Positions 14,875 to 25,891 of a stretch of 64,000 bases of DNA are shown here, in pieces. The notes below the pieces were generated by a model, which searched no databases, was not told the DNA's origin, and was given only the letters and a program-made list of their open reading frames with translations. The stretch covers positions 66,279,772 through 66,343,771 of the forward strand of contig NC_092051.1 of assembly GCF_003086295.3 (NCBI RefSeq). The letters are read 5' to 3'. The stretch comes from Arachis hypogaea (taxonomy: Eukaryota > Streptophyta > Magnoliopsida > Fabales > Fabaceae). How positions within the stretch are numbered: position 1 is the first letter of the stretch; each line of letters begins with the position of its first letter. Made by a program: the position numbers and the translations under genes.

Positions 14875-14968
14875 AGGTGTGATCATACCAGCACTAATGC
14901 ACCGGGTCCCACCAGAACTCCGTAGTTAAGCGTGCTTGGGCTAGGGTAGTACTAGCATGGGTGACCTC
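14875..14968 (+). rRNA. 5S rRNA-like copy, 5' part, split by element E1
   Basis: The gene runs normally from AGGTGTGATC to the box C start GGGTGACCTC, where the LTR of E1 begins at 14969. The remaining 3' part (CTGGGAAGTCC...) resumes after the target duplication at 22014-22042. Confidence 0.9.
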
Positions 14969-15235
14969 TGATGCCAGGGCATTTTGGCCGGTTTCACTGA
15001 CCTTTTCTTTACTGTTTTTAGGGTAGTTTCAAGCATTTCCTTAGGAAATAAGCTAGTTTTGGGTAGATATTCACTTACATCTTGATTCAAGCATACATTG
15101 TGCACTTTACATGATTTCATGAGAATTTTGCATGAATTTAAGGACCAATTGGATGTTGCAATTCCCATGACTTGGACTAGAAATTTGATGCACTTCATGG
15201 CTTGATTTCAGGACAAAGGAAGCAAAGAAGAACCA

Positions 15236-16332
15236 CTTTAGTGGCTACGTTAGTTACACTAACGTTAACACTAACGTGCAATGGGAGTAACTTGCAAAGT
15301 TAATGAGAAAAGTAATTGCTAATAACGCTCTCGAAGACATCATTGCCCACGTTAAGAGTCACGTTAACCAAGTTAATGTGAACTCTAACGTGGAAGAAAG
15401 GAAATGGAGCCAATGTTAGTGACACTTAACATTATCACTAACGTTAGTCACTAACGTTAGACCAAGCTCATAAATGGCCACGTTAGTTGCCACGTTAACT
15501 TAGTTAACGTGGCCTCTAACGTTAAGAAGTAAAGGGGAAGCCAACGTTAGTGACATTCAACTTTGTCATTAACGTTGGCCAAGTCACAATAAGCCACGTT
15601 AACTTCCACGTTAACCTAGTTAACATGGAAGCTAACGTGAGGAGACAAAGTGGTCGACAACGTTAGTGACACCAAACATTGTCACTAACGTTGGAAGAAA
15701 CCCACACAAGCCCCAGTAAGCCACGTTAACTTAGTTAACGTGGAAGTTAATGTGAAGAAGGGAGGTGATCGCCAACGTTAGTGACACCAAACATTGTCAC
15801 TAACGTTGGAATTAGCCCACATAAGCCACTATGAGCCACGTTAACTCCCACGTTAACTTAGTTAACGTGGAAGCTAACGTGGATAAGGGAATGATGAGCC
15901 AACGTTAGTGACACTCAACTTTGTCACTAACGTTGGAGATGGCTAGCATGGCCACGTTAGAAGCCACGTTAACCTAATTAACGTGGACTCTAACGTGAGA
16001 AATAGGGGCACATTGGAACGTTAGTGACAATGGTAAGTGTCACTAACGTTCTCGAAGGTTGGCAAGCCTACGTTGAAAGAGCCACATTAACTAAGTTAAC
16101 GTGGACTCTAACGTAGGGAAGGGGGAGACTTCTCAACATTATTGGGAAAGGCAAGTCCCAATAACGTGTGCGAAGGACAAAGAGGCAACGTTAGTGGCAA
16201 TGTTTGTGCCACTAACGTTGAAGATAACGTGGCTCCTACTTGGGTGAGGAATGTTAGTGAAAAAGGTGATTGTCACTAACGTTCTCGAACCCATATTTTC
16301 ACTGAACGTTAACACCACTAACGTCCTGAGCT
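15236..16332. repeat. Array of alternating palindromes in E1 LTR
   Basis: About a dozen hairpin-capable motifs of two kinds alternate. Type 1 is CACGTTAAC ... GTTAACGTGG, often CCACGTTAACTTAGTTAACG. Type 2 is AACGTTAGTGACA ... TGTCACTAACGTT, with a 5-12 nt loop. Non-repetitive linkers of 20-40 nt separate them. The same array is in the other LTR. The role is unknown. Confidence 0.9.
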
Positions 16333-16466
16333 AAAGTCTCTGCCCACTTCACACTTTCTCTCTGCAAGTAAAGCCAAGCCCAATGAAGAAGAGAACTGCT
16401 TCAAACTCAAGATCCGAAGGCCCATACCCAAGACTTGAAGAGCCAACTAGAAGAACAGAAGAATAG

Positions 16467-16474
16467 TATATATA
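16467..16474 (+). promoter_or_regulatory. TATA-like box in E1 5' LTR
   Basis: TATATATA followed by GGAG lies downstream of the palindrome array and upstream of a CT-rich stretch. It is also conserved in the 3' LTR (21025-21032). It is the best candidate for the core promoter of the element. Confidence 0.5.
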
Positions 16475-17439
16475 GGAGTAGCTTTGAATTAAATTGAGAG
16501 TTGGAAATTATAGGGAGCCTCTGGGCATAGAACTACTCTCTGTATTTTACTTTCTCTGCACTTCTAGTTTCATCATGTATTCTCCATCTTTGTTTTCATT
16601 TTCCAGAGCTATGAACAACTAAACCCCTTTCATTGGGTTAGGGAGCTCTGTTGTAATTTGATGGATCAATACTAGTTTTCATTATTCTTCTTCTATCTTT
16701 TCTCTTGATTTTACTTGAAAGCTTTCGATCTTCATCCAATTGGGTAGTTATCTTGGAAAAGAAGCTATTCATACTTGGATCTCTTATGAACCTTGAAAGA
16801 GGAATGAAGAGATCATGCTAGAAATGCTTTCTCATGCTGGACCAAATTGGGTTTGGATGGATATGTGACTATAATCCTCTCAACACTTGATTTGGGAAAT
16901 GCATGTGGTATAATCAGTGACCATACTTCATCTCTTCTCATGAGCTATTGACCAAGGAATTGGCTATTGATCAAGATTTGAGAGATTGAATTACAAGAAA
17001 TTGTAATTCGATCACTTAAGATTGCCAAGGAGATCAATGAGTGCATTGATTGAGGAAGAGATGAAAATGAAATTGATCCGGAGAATGCAACATCTCCTGA
17101 GCCCAATGAACTCCCCATTCCTGATCTTACCCATTCTCTTTAATTTCAGTCATTTACTTTTATGAGCAATTTCCCCATTCCCATTTAAGATTCTGCAATT
17201 TACTTTCCGTCATTTACATTCAGCTTTTTATTTCTAGCATTTACTTTTCTGTTATTTACTTTCCTGCCATTTAATTTTCTGTAATTCTCAACTCAAATTC
17301 TGATTCGCTCAACTAAAACATTCCTCTAATTAAAGTTGCTTGATCAATCAATCCCTGTGGGATTCGACCTCACTCTAATGTGAGTTTTTACTTGACGACA
17401 AATTCGGTACACTTGCCGAAGGAAATTTGTTATGAGACA

Positions 17440-18456
17440 AGATTCATCGAAATTGTAAGGAGGTCCATCCTCCCAGCAGCGAACAACTCGGAGGTGAATC
17501 TCAAGAGAGCCACACTGGTACACTGTATACTCAAAGGAGGAGAGATCAAGGTTCATGAACTCATAGCAGAAGGCATTAGAAAAATGGCAGAGAAAAGCGA
17601 CTCGAGAGGAACGTTAGGTTACCCTAGCACTATTTACCGACTGTGCAAGAAAGCTGGGGTGGTGTTTGAAGATGAGCACCCCGTGTGGATAAAAGAGAGC
17701 ATTTCAATAACCGTTCGACGAATGCATGCTACCGCATCCCCCCTGCCTCAACGGAAGCAAAGGAAGAGGACAGCCCCTCAAGTAGTAGAAGGACAAGTCT
17801 TAGAGGGGCAAGCACCAGCCACCTTGGATATGCACGAATTGCAGGAAGCCATTGATGGGCTATCTCGACAATATTTGGAAAGTCAAGGAGCACAGAGAGA
17901 GCTTCAACTACAGATGATGGGGCAGCAAGACTAGTCACTCTCAAGATGGATGACTCAACAAGGGGAGTGGCAAAAGCAAATGATAGATCAGCAACTGAGT
18001 CAAGGGCAACAATGGAGTGAAATATTCCACAGGATGGAACAAAGGAAAAATGAGCAACAAGAATCCATCCAGAGGCTAATCAACATCCAAGCACATCAAG
18101 GCGCACATATACATGAGATGCATCGAAGACAGATAGAACAGGCAGAACTATTGGATGAGCAAAGGGCATTCGTAGAAGGAGTTTACCTGAGCGAGACTGG
18201 GCATCATATAAATACTCAAGCCAGGCTCGGTTACTTAGTAGGACAGCTGCCTATATTGCATCCAGGAATCACAAGGTATGAAGAAATGAGGGATGAATTA
18301 GCACGAGAAGAAAGACAAAAGGTGGAAGAGAGTCATGAATCAGTGAGGAAGGCACTTGAGGATTGGAAGCAAGCAAGATTGGCACGGATGCGAGGGAATG
18401 CAAGAGGACACAAAGAAGACAAACAAGGAGGAAAGCATGGGCATCCACAAGAGTAA
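17440..18456 (+). pseudogene. E1 ORF3 remnant ('putative plant transposon protein' type), 5'-truncated
   Basis: The frame enters directly from the deleted LTR junction and encodes RRSILPAANNSEVNLKRA, then a V-H-C-I-L...V-H-E-L-I block and a YPSTIYRLCKKAGV block. These line up with the central region of the ORF3 proteins at 32868-33614, 51113-51997 and 61698-62591. The following part is Gln/Glu-rich and probably coiled coil (M-Q-Q, E-Q-R-K-N-E-Q-Q), ending in a basic tail. There is one in-frame TAG at 17932-17934. The N-terminal half (MAPK... to MVQEFYAN) is missing. Function is unknown; the family is known only from plant retroelements. An apparent start upstream of 17440 lies in LTR sequence and is not meaningful. 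Confidence 0.75.
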
Positions 18457-19551
18457 AAGGTGGAGACGTTCCTTCTTTGGTCCATCTTTTTCTATGCTTT
18501 GAATAAAGAAGATCTTGTATGAAATAGAACTTGCTTCCATGATTATGTTTAAACCTTTTTAAATTCTGTCTTATAAGTTTTTGTGTTGAAAAGGTCTATG
18601 TTTGCTGGTCTTTATGTCATTCCACCCTTACTTTGCTTACTTGTATGTTTGTCCCTTTAAATCAAATGAAAAGAGAATGAGTGTTTTTAAAGACCAGAGA
18701 GGAGTTCATACTATGGAGTAAGTTCATGAGTTTATGGTGTGATCATAAGTTAGCTAAGTTGGTTCAACCAGAAGGTGGGAGGACAACTATCTGTCATGAA
18801 TACTGTGCTTGAGGAACACCCCATGAGACTAGCTAAATAAGAAGATCCTAATAAGAAAAAGGGAAAGAACAATAAAGGTTGAAAAAAATTAAAGAAAAAG
18901 AGTAAGCAATAAGGCTAGGCACCAATGGTTTTAATCTTGAGGCATGTGTCTGTGGTGCTCCTGTGTGAGGGATCTACTTGGATGAATAAGCTCTTAGGGG
19001 TGCCTTATCACTTGGTAACTTGGGTTAACTAACTCGGGATTATCAGCTGAAAGTCCACTATCAAGAGTAACCTTTAATACAGAGCATTTAGTAATTCAAA
19101 GAGGTGCTGGACACCAAGGTCTCAAGAAAAGAAAACAAATAAACTATGTGCCTGTGGTGTGTATGTATGGGGGAGAGACTTGAGCAAGTAAGTCCTTAGG
19201 GGTGCTTCAACACCTAGCACCTTGAACCAACTGGTTCGGGAGTGTTGGCTGAAAGCTTATTTTAAAGAGTTGCCCCCTTATAGAGCACTTAGCTTAAGAA
19301 CAAAAATAAGCCCTGAAATAACAACAAAAGGATCAATGAATAAAAGTCTCATGGGATGCAATCACAGTGAGTATTCTAGGACATGATAAAGGTCTGAATG
19401 CCAGGAATGAACCTAAGTTGCTATGCATAAAACCACCATAAAACCAGGGACATGACTTCCACAAGAATGACTCATTTCTCTTGGCATTCCATTTATCATT
19501 CTCTTGTTCCAGTACTTGCTTAGGGACAAGCAAGCTTTAAGTTTGGTGTTG
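18457..19551 (+). other. E1 3' noncoding region with SL1 module before the 3' LTR
   Basis: There is no gene here. Two imperfect copies of a block of about 150 bp (about 18940-19090 and 19140-19290) each contain CTGTGGTG, then CCTTAGGGGTGC, then GGCTGAAAG or GCTGAAAG. A similar 'TGTGTCTGTGGC' block is in the same place in E2, E3 and E5. The region ends with stem-loop CTTGCTTAGGGACAAGCAAG (19515-19534) and AAGTTTGGTGTTG (19539-19551), immediately before the LTR. Confidence 0.7.
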
Positions 19552-22013
19552 TGATGCCAGGGCATTTTGGCCAGTTTCACTGACCTTTTCTTTACTGTTT
19601 TTAGGGTAGTTTCAAGCATTTCCTTAGGAAATAAGCTAGTTTTGGGTAGATATTCACTTACATCTTGATTCAATCATACATTGTGCACTTTACATGATTT
19701 CATGAGGATTTTGCATGAATTTAAGGACAAATTGGATGTTGCAATTCCCATGACTTGGACTAGAATTTTGATGCACTTCATGGCTTGATTTCAGGACAAA
19801 GGAAGCAAAGAAGAACCACTTTAGTGGCTACGTTAGTTAGACTAACATTAACACTAACGTGGAATGGGAGTAACTTGTAAAGTTAATGAGAAAAGTAATT
19901 GCCAATAACGCTCTCGAAGCCATCATTGCCCACGTTAAGAGTCACGTTAACTAAGTTAACGTGCACTCTAACGTGGAAGAAAGGAAATGGAGCCAACGTT
20001 AGTGACACTTAACATTATCACTAACGTTGGACCAAGCACATAAGTGGCCACGTTAACTTAGTTAATGTGGCCTCTAACGATAAGAAGTAAAGGGGAAGCC
20101 AACGTTAGTGACATTCAACTTTGTCACTAACGTTGGCCAAGTCACAATAAGCCACGTTAACTTCCACGTTAACCTAGTTAACGTGGAAGCTAACGTGAGG
20201 AGACAAAGTGGTCGACAAAGTTAGTGACACCAAACATTGTCACTAACGTTGGAAGGAACCCACACAAGCCCCAATAATCCACGTTAACTCCCATGTTAAC
20301 TTAGTTAACGTGAAGAAGGGAGGTGATCGCCAACGTTAGTGACACCAAACATTGTCACTAACGTTGGAATTAGCCCACATAAGCCACTATGAGCCATGTT
20401 AACTACCACGTTAACTTAGTTAACGTGGAAGCTAACGTGGATAAGGGAATGATGAGCCAACGTTAGTGACACTCAACTTTGTCACTAACGTTGGAGATGG
20501 CTAGCATGGCCACGTTAGAAGCCACGTTAACCTAGTTAACGTGGACTCTAACGTGAGAAATAGGGGCACATTGGAACGTTAGTGACAATGGTAAGTGTCA
20601 CTAACATTCTCGAAGGTTGGCAAGCCTACGTTAAAAGAGCCACGTTAACTAAGTTAACGTGGACTCTAACGTAGGGAAGGGGGAGACTTCTCAACATTAT
20701 TGGGAAAGGCAAGTCCCAATAACGTGTACGAAGGACAAAGAGGCAACGTTAGTGGCAACGTTTGTGTCACTAACGTTGAAGATAACGTGGCTCTTACTTG
20801 GGTGAGGAACGTTAGTGAAAAAGGTGATTGTCACTAACGTTCTCGAACCCATATTTTCACTGAACGTTAACACCACTAACGTCCTGAGCTAAAGTCTCTG
20901 CCCACTTCACACTTTCTCTCTGCAAGTAAAGCCAAGACAAATGAAGAAGAGAACTGCTTCAAACTCAAGATCCAAAGGCCTATACCCAAGACTTGAAGAG
21001 CCAACTAGAAGAACAGAAGAGTAGTATATATAGGAGTAGCTTTGAATTAAATTGAGAGTTGGAAATTATAGGGAGCCTTTGGGCATAGAACTACTCTCTG
21101 TATTTTACTTTCTCTGCACTTCTAGTTTCATCATGTATTCTCCATCTTTGTTTTCATTTTTTAGAGCTATGAACAACTAAACCCCTTTCATTGGGTTAGG
21201 GAGATCTATTGTAATTTGATGGATCTATACTAGTTTTCATTATTCTTCTTCTATCTTTTCTCTTGATTTTACTTGAAAGCTTTCGATCTTCATCCAATTG
21301 GGTAGTTATCTTGGAAAAGAAGCTATTCATACTTGGATCTCTTCTGAACCTTGAAAGAGGAATGAAGGGATCATGCTAGAAATGCTTTCTCATGCTGGAC
21401 CAAATTGGGTTTGGATGGATATGTGACTATAATCCTCTCAACACTTGATTTGGGATATGCATGTGGTATAATCAGTGATCATACTTCATCTTTTCTCATG
21501 AGCAATTGACCAAGGAATTGGCTATTGATCAAGATTTGAGAGATTGAGTTACAAGAAATTGTAATTCGATCACTTAAGATTGCCAAGGAGATCAATGAGT
21601 GCATTGATTGAGGAAGAGATGAAAATGAAATTGATCCGGAGAATGTAACATATCCTGAGCCCAATGAACTCCCCATTCCTAATCTTACCCATTCTCTTTA
21701 ATTTTAGTCATTTACTTTTATGAGCAATTTCCCCATTCCCATTTAAGATTCTGCAATTTACTTTCCGTCATTTACATTCAGCTTTTTATTTCTAGCATTT
21801 ACTTTTCTGTTATTTACTTTCCCGCCATTTAATTTTCTGCAATTCTCAACTCAAATTCTGATTCGCTCAACTAGAACATTCCTCTAATTAAAGTTTCTTG
21901 ATCAATCAATCCCTGTGGGATTCGACCTAACTCTATTGTGAGTTTTTACTTGACGAAAAATTCGGTACACTTGCCGAAGGAAATTTGTTATGAGACATGT
22001 TTTTTGTGCATCA
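19552..22013 (+). repeat. E1 3' LTR
   Basis: The LTR is 2462 bp, TGATG ... CATCA, and complete. Compared with the 5' LTR it lacks about 14 bp in one palindrome and shows scattered single-base changes, so the element is not very recent. The palindrome array is at 19825-20882 and the TATA-like box at 21025-21032. Confidence 0.9.
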
Positions 22014-22221
22014 ACCTCCTGGGAAGTCCTCGTGTTGTACCTTTTTTTTTACGTCGTGCTTACCCTCGTTCTTTAAACGACGCTATCTCGAATAGTTTAG
22101 CTATAGTGAGCCTTAATGAACTGATTTTCGGCAAGCTCCCACGGGCCCTGCAGGGCTTCGCAGCTCGACTTACCCTACGTCGCGATACATGCTTAAGATA
22201 ATTGTGTGCACATACTTTAAT

Positions 22222-22339
22222 AGGTGCAATCATACCAGCACTAATGCACCGGATCCCACCAGAACTCTGTAGTTAAGCGTGCTTGGGCGAGAGTGGTACT
22301 AGGATGGGTGACCTCCTGGGAAGTCCTCGTGTTGCACCT
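22222..22339 (+). rRNA. 5S rRNA-like copy
   Basis: The gene runs AGGTGCAATCATACC ... GTGTTGCACCT. It shows only a few differences from the plant 5S consensus (GCA-A-TC near the start, CAC-C-AG, CTC-T-GTAG, GAGT-G-GT), and box C is intact. A T12 tract follows. Confidence 0.85.
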
Positions 22340-22523
22340 CTTTTTTTTTTTTACGTCGTGCTTACCCTCGTTCTTTAAACGACGCTATCTCGAATAGTTT
22401 AGCTAAAGCGAGCCTTAATGACCTGACTTTCGGCAGGCTCCTACGGGGCCCGTAGGGCTTCGCAGCTCAACTTAACCTATGTAGGGATACACGCTTATGA
22501 CAATTGCATGCGCATACTTTAAT

Positions 22524-22641
22524 AGGTGCGATCATACCAGCACTAATGCACCGGATCCCATCAGAACTATGCAGTTAAGCGTGCTTGGGCGAGAGTAGTA
22601 CTACGATGGGTGACCTCCTGGGAAGTCCTCGTGTTACACCT
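22524..22641 (+). rRNA. 5S rRNA-like copy, least diverged in the window
   Basis: Relative to the legume 5S sequence as I remember it, only about three substitutions are visible: ACTATGCAG for ACTCCGCAG-type, ACTACG for ACTAGG, and GTGTTACACC for GTGTTGCACC. Box A, intermediate element and most of box C match. A T9 terminator follows. It could still be transcribable. Confidence 0.85.
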
Positions 22642-22711
22642 CTTTTTTTTTACGTCGTGCTTACCCTCGTTCTTTTAACGATGCTATCTTGAATAGTTTA
22701 GCTAAAGCGAG

Positions 22712-24249
22712 TGATGAGTGGATATTTTATACGCTTTTTGGGGTTAATTTCATATAGATTTTAGTATATTTTAGTTAGTTTTTAGTTTATTCTCATTAGT
22801 TCTAGGAAAAATTCATATTTCTAGACTTTACTATGAGTTTGTGTATTTTTCTGTGATTTCAGGTATTTTCTGGCTGAAATTGAGGGAGCTGAGCAAAAAT
22901 CTGATTTAGGCTGAAAAAGGACTGCTGATGCTATTGGATTCTGACCTCTCTGCACTCAAAATGGAATTTCTGGAGCTACAGGAGTCCAAATGGCGCGCTT
23001 CAAATTGATTTGGAAAGTAGAAATCCAGGGTTTTCCAGAAATATATAATAGTCCATACTTTGCTCAAGGATAGACAACGTAAACTGGCGTTCAACGCCAT
23101 TTCCATGCTGCTGTCCGGCGTCCAGCGCCAGAAACAAGTTACAAAGTGGAGTTCAACGCCAGAAACAGGTTACAACCTGGCGTTGAACGCCCAAAACAGC
23201 CCAGGCACGTGAGAAGCTTTAGTCTCAGCCCCAGCACACACCAAGTGGGCCCCAGAAGTGGATTTCTGCACTATCTGTCATAGTCTACTCATTTTCTGTA
23301 AACCTAGGTTACCAGTTTAGTATTTAAACAACTTTTAGAGATTTATTTTGTATCTCATGACATTTTAGATCTAAATTTTGTACTCTTTGACGACATGAGT
23401 CTCTAAACTCCATTGTTGGGGGTGAGGAGCTCTGCTGTGTCCTGATGAATTAATGCAAGTAATTCTGTTTTCCATTCAAACATGCGTGTTCCTATTTAAG
23501 ATATCCATTCGCGCCTAACTATGGAGAAGGTGATGATCAGTGACACTCATCACCTTCCTCACTCCATGAACGTGTGTCTGACAATCACCTCCGTTCTACA
23601 TCAGATTGAATGAATATCTCTTAGATTCCTTAATCAGAATCTCCGTGGTATAAGCTAGATTGATGGCAGCATTCATGAGAATCCGGAAAGTCTAAACCTT
23701 GTCTGTGGTATTCCGAGTAGGATCCTGGGATTGAATGGCTGTGACGAACTTCAAACTCACGAGTGCTGGGCGTAGTGACAGCCGCAAAAGGATAGTAATT
23801 CCTATTCCGGTACGATTGAGAACCTGCAGATGATTAGCCGTGCGGTGACAGCGCATTTGGACCTTTTTCACTGGAAGGATGGATGGTAGCCATTGACAAC
23901 GGTGATCCACCTACACACAGCTTGCCATAGGAGGACGTGCGTGCGTGAATCAGAAAACAGAGGAAAGCAGAATTTCAGAAGACAAAGCATCTCCAAAACT
24001 CCAACATATTCTCCATTATTGCATACAAGTATAATTTATGTTCTGCCCTTTTTCTCCTTGCAATCATATTTGATAAGTGAATTATTTTATTGTCTTCCTG
24101 ACTAAGAGGTATAAGATAACCATAGATTGCTTCAAGCCAACAATCTCCATGGGATCGACCCTTACTCACGTAAGGTATTACTTGGACGACCCAGTGCACT
24201 TGCTGGTTAGTTGTGCGAAATTACATTGTGAAGTAATTTTCGTGCACCA
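22712..24249 (+). repeat. E2 5' LTR
   Basis: The LTR is 1538 bp, exactly the same length as the 3' LTR. In the first 390 bases I count about 17 differences, mostly transitions, and fewer later. It contains a palindrome cluster CTGGCGTTCAACGCCA and relatives (about 23078-23206) and a TATTTAAA box (23321-23328). Confidence 0.93.
23321..23328 (+). promoter_or_regulatory. Candidate TATA box of E2 LTR
   Basis: TATTTAAA follows ACCAGTTTAG and precedes CAACTTTTAGAG. It is the same in the 3' LTR (35458-35465) and, on the minus strand, in E3 (near 49320). Conservation across elements supports a promoter role. Confidence 0.35.
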
Positions 24250-24255
24250 AGTTTT

Positions 24256-24273
24256 TGGCGCCGTTGCCGGGGA
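24256..24273 (+). promoter_or_regulatory. Primer-binding site, tRNA-Asp
   Basis: TGGCGCCGTTGCCGGGGA lies 6 nt after the LTR end. It is complementary to the 3' end of plant tRNA-Asp(GUC), which ends ...CCCCGGCAACGGCGCCA. This primer is typical of the Athila/Tat lineages. Confidence 0.88.
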
Positions 24274-24457
24274 TTATTTGAGTTTGAACAACTGACGGTG
24301 AATCTTGTTGCTTAGATTAGGAAATTTTTGTCTTTTGGGTCAGAATCTTTTATTTTCTTTTCAAAAAAAAAAATATCCTTCTTCAAAACAAGTGTTACAT
24401 TTATTGCCCAATTGGCTAGAGTGTTGGTTTATGTTCTTGATGATTGGGCACCAGTTT
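24274..24457 (+). other. E2 leader, first part
   Basis: Noncoding sequence directly after the PBS (TTATTTGAGTTTGAACAACTGACGG), the start of the element's 5' untranslated leader. It is interrupted at AGTTT (24453-24457) by a solo LTR. Confidence 0.7.
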
Positions 24458-25891
24458 TGTAACGACCCAATTTTCAGTCTTTTCAGCAACCGATTTTTAC
24501 TATAATTCATAATAAATTAGCAGCCACTAAAACCCCATATTTTCTACATGATTTCAACACAAATTTAACCTCAATTTAAGCTTAGGGTTTCGTTTTTCCA
24601 GCTGCCCAAGAACATGAACTTTAAAGCTTGAATTTCATCAAATTTTATCAAAATTTCACCAAATTTTCACCAAGAATCAATCATATATGCAACAAATTTT
24701 TAGCACAGTCAATTTATACAACATTCACACAAATCAAACACAAGTAATCAAAATTAATTTCGTGACACCCTACCTGGTTTTGCTGCTCCTAATTCGGTTA
24801 AACTTTCAGGTAGTCCTTAAGCACTTTTTCCTCCTAAATCACATCAAGAACAACTTTAAATCCAAAAACTCTCAACTGACCAAATCTCACTCAGTATGTT
24901 TGGAAGAGATATCTCACCTTAGACTTGCTGAAAATTCACGTTTCTTGGCCCTCAAGTCAAGTTAAGCATGATTCCTAAGGAAGAACATAAAGAAAACACA
25001 TGTTTAAGCATGTTTCCTTGAAAACCGAATTGAAAGGGGAAAGGAACAGCCATCTCACCTTATTTTCAGCCTTGATAACTTACATGGTTATGTAGAGGAA
25101 GAAGAGAGGATCATTTTGGTGAAATCGGAGTTTTGATTTGAGTTTTAGTTTAGAAGAAATCAAACTTTGAAGATTAAGTGTTCAAGAAAGTTTCTCTCTT
25201 TTCTCTCTTGTATTTTCGGCCAAAGGGAGTAAATGACCAGCCTTGGAGTGTCTTGGGGGTGTAAGGTGAGTTGTGATTGGTTGGCTTGGAGGTGGATTAA
25301 AATAATATTAAAATATCTCAGGTGTATAACGACTAAAACTAGGTGTATCGGAACACTCGTAAAAATATCTCTAAAAATTATTTTCTGAGCTACTAGCATA
25401 AATGACACTAGTAACATATTTATTATGAGAATAAAACATGAATAATGAGGCCTTAGCATTGCTAAAGTCATCAGAGAGTGCTGGTGCTAAGCTGCACCAG
25501 TAAACCGTAAACCCGGTTAAACCGATTTTCTGTTTTTAACTAAAACTGACCAGGTAACCTTATAATATCATTCAAGAAGCTTATAATACTAATATAATGA
25601 TAATATTATCATATTATCTCTCTTCTCTCATGAATCGAGTCTGGTTCGTCAAACTGAGACTATTTACGAAAACTACAATCAAAACTCCTAACCGATACGG
25701 TTCAAAAACTAGGTTCTTCGTGACTGCGTTATCGAGCTTGTCTCGGAAAAGGTTCTAACTTAAAGATGACATAATGACAATGAGGATTGAGATACTTGAT
25801 GATATATCAAAGGTTTTCCCCTTACTGATCTTCTGGAGAAATCCGTACTTTCAGAAAAGATTTCGCGTACTCGAAAATCAGGGTTGTTACA
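24458..25891. mobile_element. Nested solo LTR (or short LTR-like insert) in the E2 leader
   Basis: The insert is 1434 bp. It begins TGTAACGACCC, ends GGGTTGTTACA, and is flanked by the 5-bp repeat AGTTT (24453-24457 and 25892-25896). TG...CA ends, short terminal inverted repeats (TGTAAC/GTTACA) and a 5-bp duplication fit a solo LTR from another Ty3/gypsy family. No PBS, PPT or coding region is visible. A class II element with TIRs is less likely, given the 5-bp duplication and TG/CA ends. Confidence 0.72.

Larger units (their letters stand above)
1..14968 (+). repeat. 5S rDNA-derived tandem array, block 1 (about 50 units)
   Basis: Each unit is a 117-119 bp 5S rRNA-like gene, a T tract (about 7-12 T), and a spacer of about 170 bp that starts with an inverted repeat (ACGTCGT ... 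ACGACGC). Unit length is about 298-300 bp. Copies begin near 229, 530, 828, 1124, 1424, 1718, 2020, 2318, 2615, 2913, 3211, 3509, 3808, 4110, 4407, 4705, 5003, 5301, 5600, 5901, 6200, 6500, 6800, 7100, 7398, 7701, 7998, 8294, 8594, 8883, 9182, 9482, 9783, 10081, 10380, 10682, 10980, 11279, 11581, 11879, 12179, 12480, 12778, 13076, 13375, 13679, 13978, 14276, 14576 and 14876. Two gene classes alternate. One keeps GTTAAGCGTGCTTGGGCG in box A; the other has GTTAAACG(C/T)GCTTAGGCG together with GGGTTACCTCC in box C. The heterogeneity argues for a degenerate array. The 60-100 aa frames here are translations of rDNA and spacer, not genes. Confidence 0.95.
14969..17439 (+). repeat. E1 5' LTR (3' end deleted)
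   Basis: It aligns with the 3' LTR (19552-22013) from TGATGCCAGGGC to TTATGAGACA. After that the 3' LTR continues TGTTTTTTGTGCATCA, while this copy passes straight into ORF3-like coding sequence. It contains a palindrome array (15236-16332), a TATA-like box (16467) and a T-rich 3' third with repeated CATTTACTTT motifs. Confidence 0.88.
14969..22013 (+). mobile_element. E1: nonautonomous LTR retrotransposon (LARD-like) inside a 5S gene
   Basis: The element is 7045 bp, begins TGATGCC and ends GCATCA. It is flanked by a perfect 5-bp target duplication, ACCTC, at 14964-14968 and 22014-22018. Two long LTRs of about 2.46 kb surround only about 2.1 kb of internal DNA. There is no gag, protease, RT or integrase. 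The only coding remnant is the C-terminal half of an ORF3-type protein. The 5' LTR lacks its last 16 nt or so, and no primer-binding site follows it, so one deletion seems to have removed the LTR end, PBS, gag-pol and the ORF3 start. The element probably moved with enzymes from an autonomous relative, or was inserted intact and deleted later. Confidence 0.9.
22014..22711 (+). repeat. 5S rDNA-derived array, block 2 (between E1 and E2)
   Basis: It holds the 3' end of the 5S gene split by E1 (22014-22042), two full copies (start near 22223 and 22525), and a spacer that is cut at GCGAG (22707-22711) by E2. Class and orientation continue those of block 1. Confidence 0.93.

Noticed and set aside
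1..14968. Dozens of 60-100 codon open frames with similar peptides (LRRAYPRSLNDAISNSLAK...)
   Set aside because: They are translations of the 5S gene tail and spacer and change with unit variants. No codon-level conservation is needed to explain them.
15236..16332. Regularly spaced palindromes resembling a CRISPR array
   Set aside because: Spacers are short, repeats are variable and of two kinds, and the array is inside a plant LTR.
24256..24273. tRNA-Asp-like sequence as a tRNA gene
   Set aside because: Only the 18 nt complementary to the tRNA 3' end are present, directly after an LTR, so it is a primer-binding site.
23893..24295. Short ORFs repeated at 23893/36030 and 24077/36214
   Set aside because: They are in the two LTRs of E2 and repeat only because the LTRs do. 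They show no protein motif.
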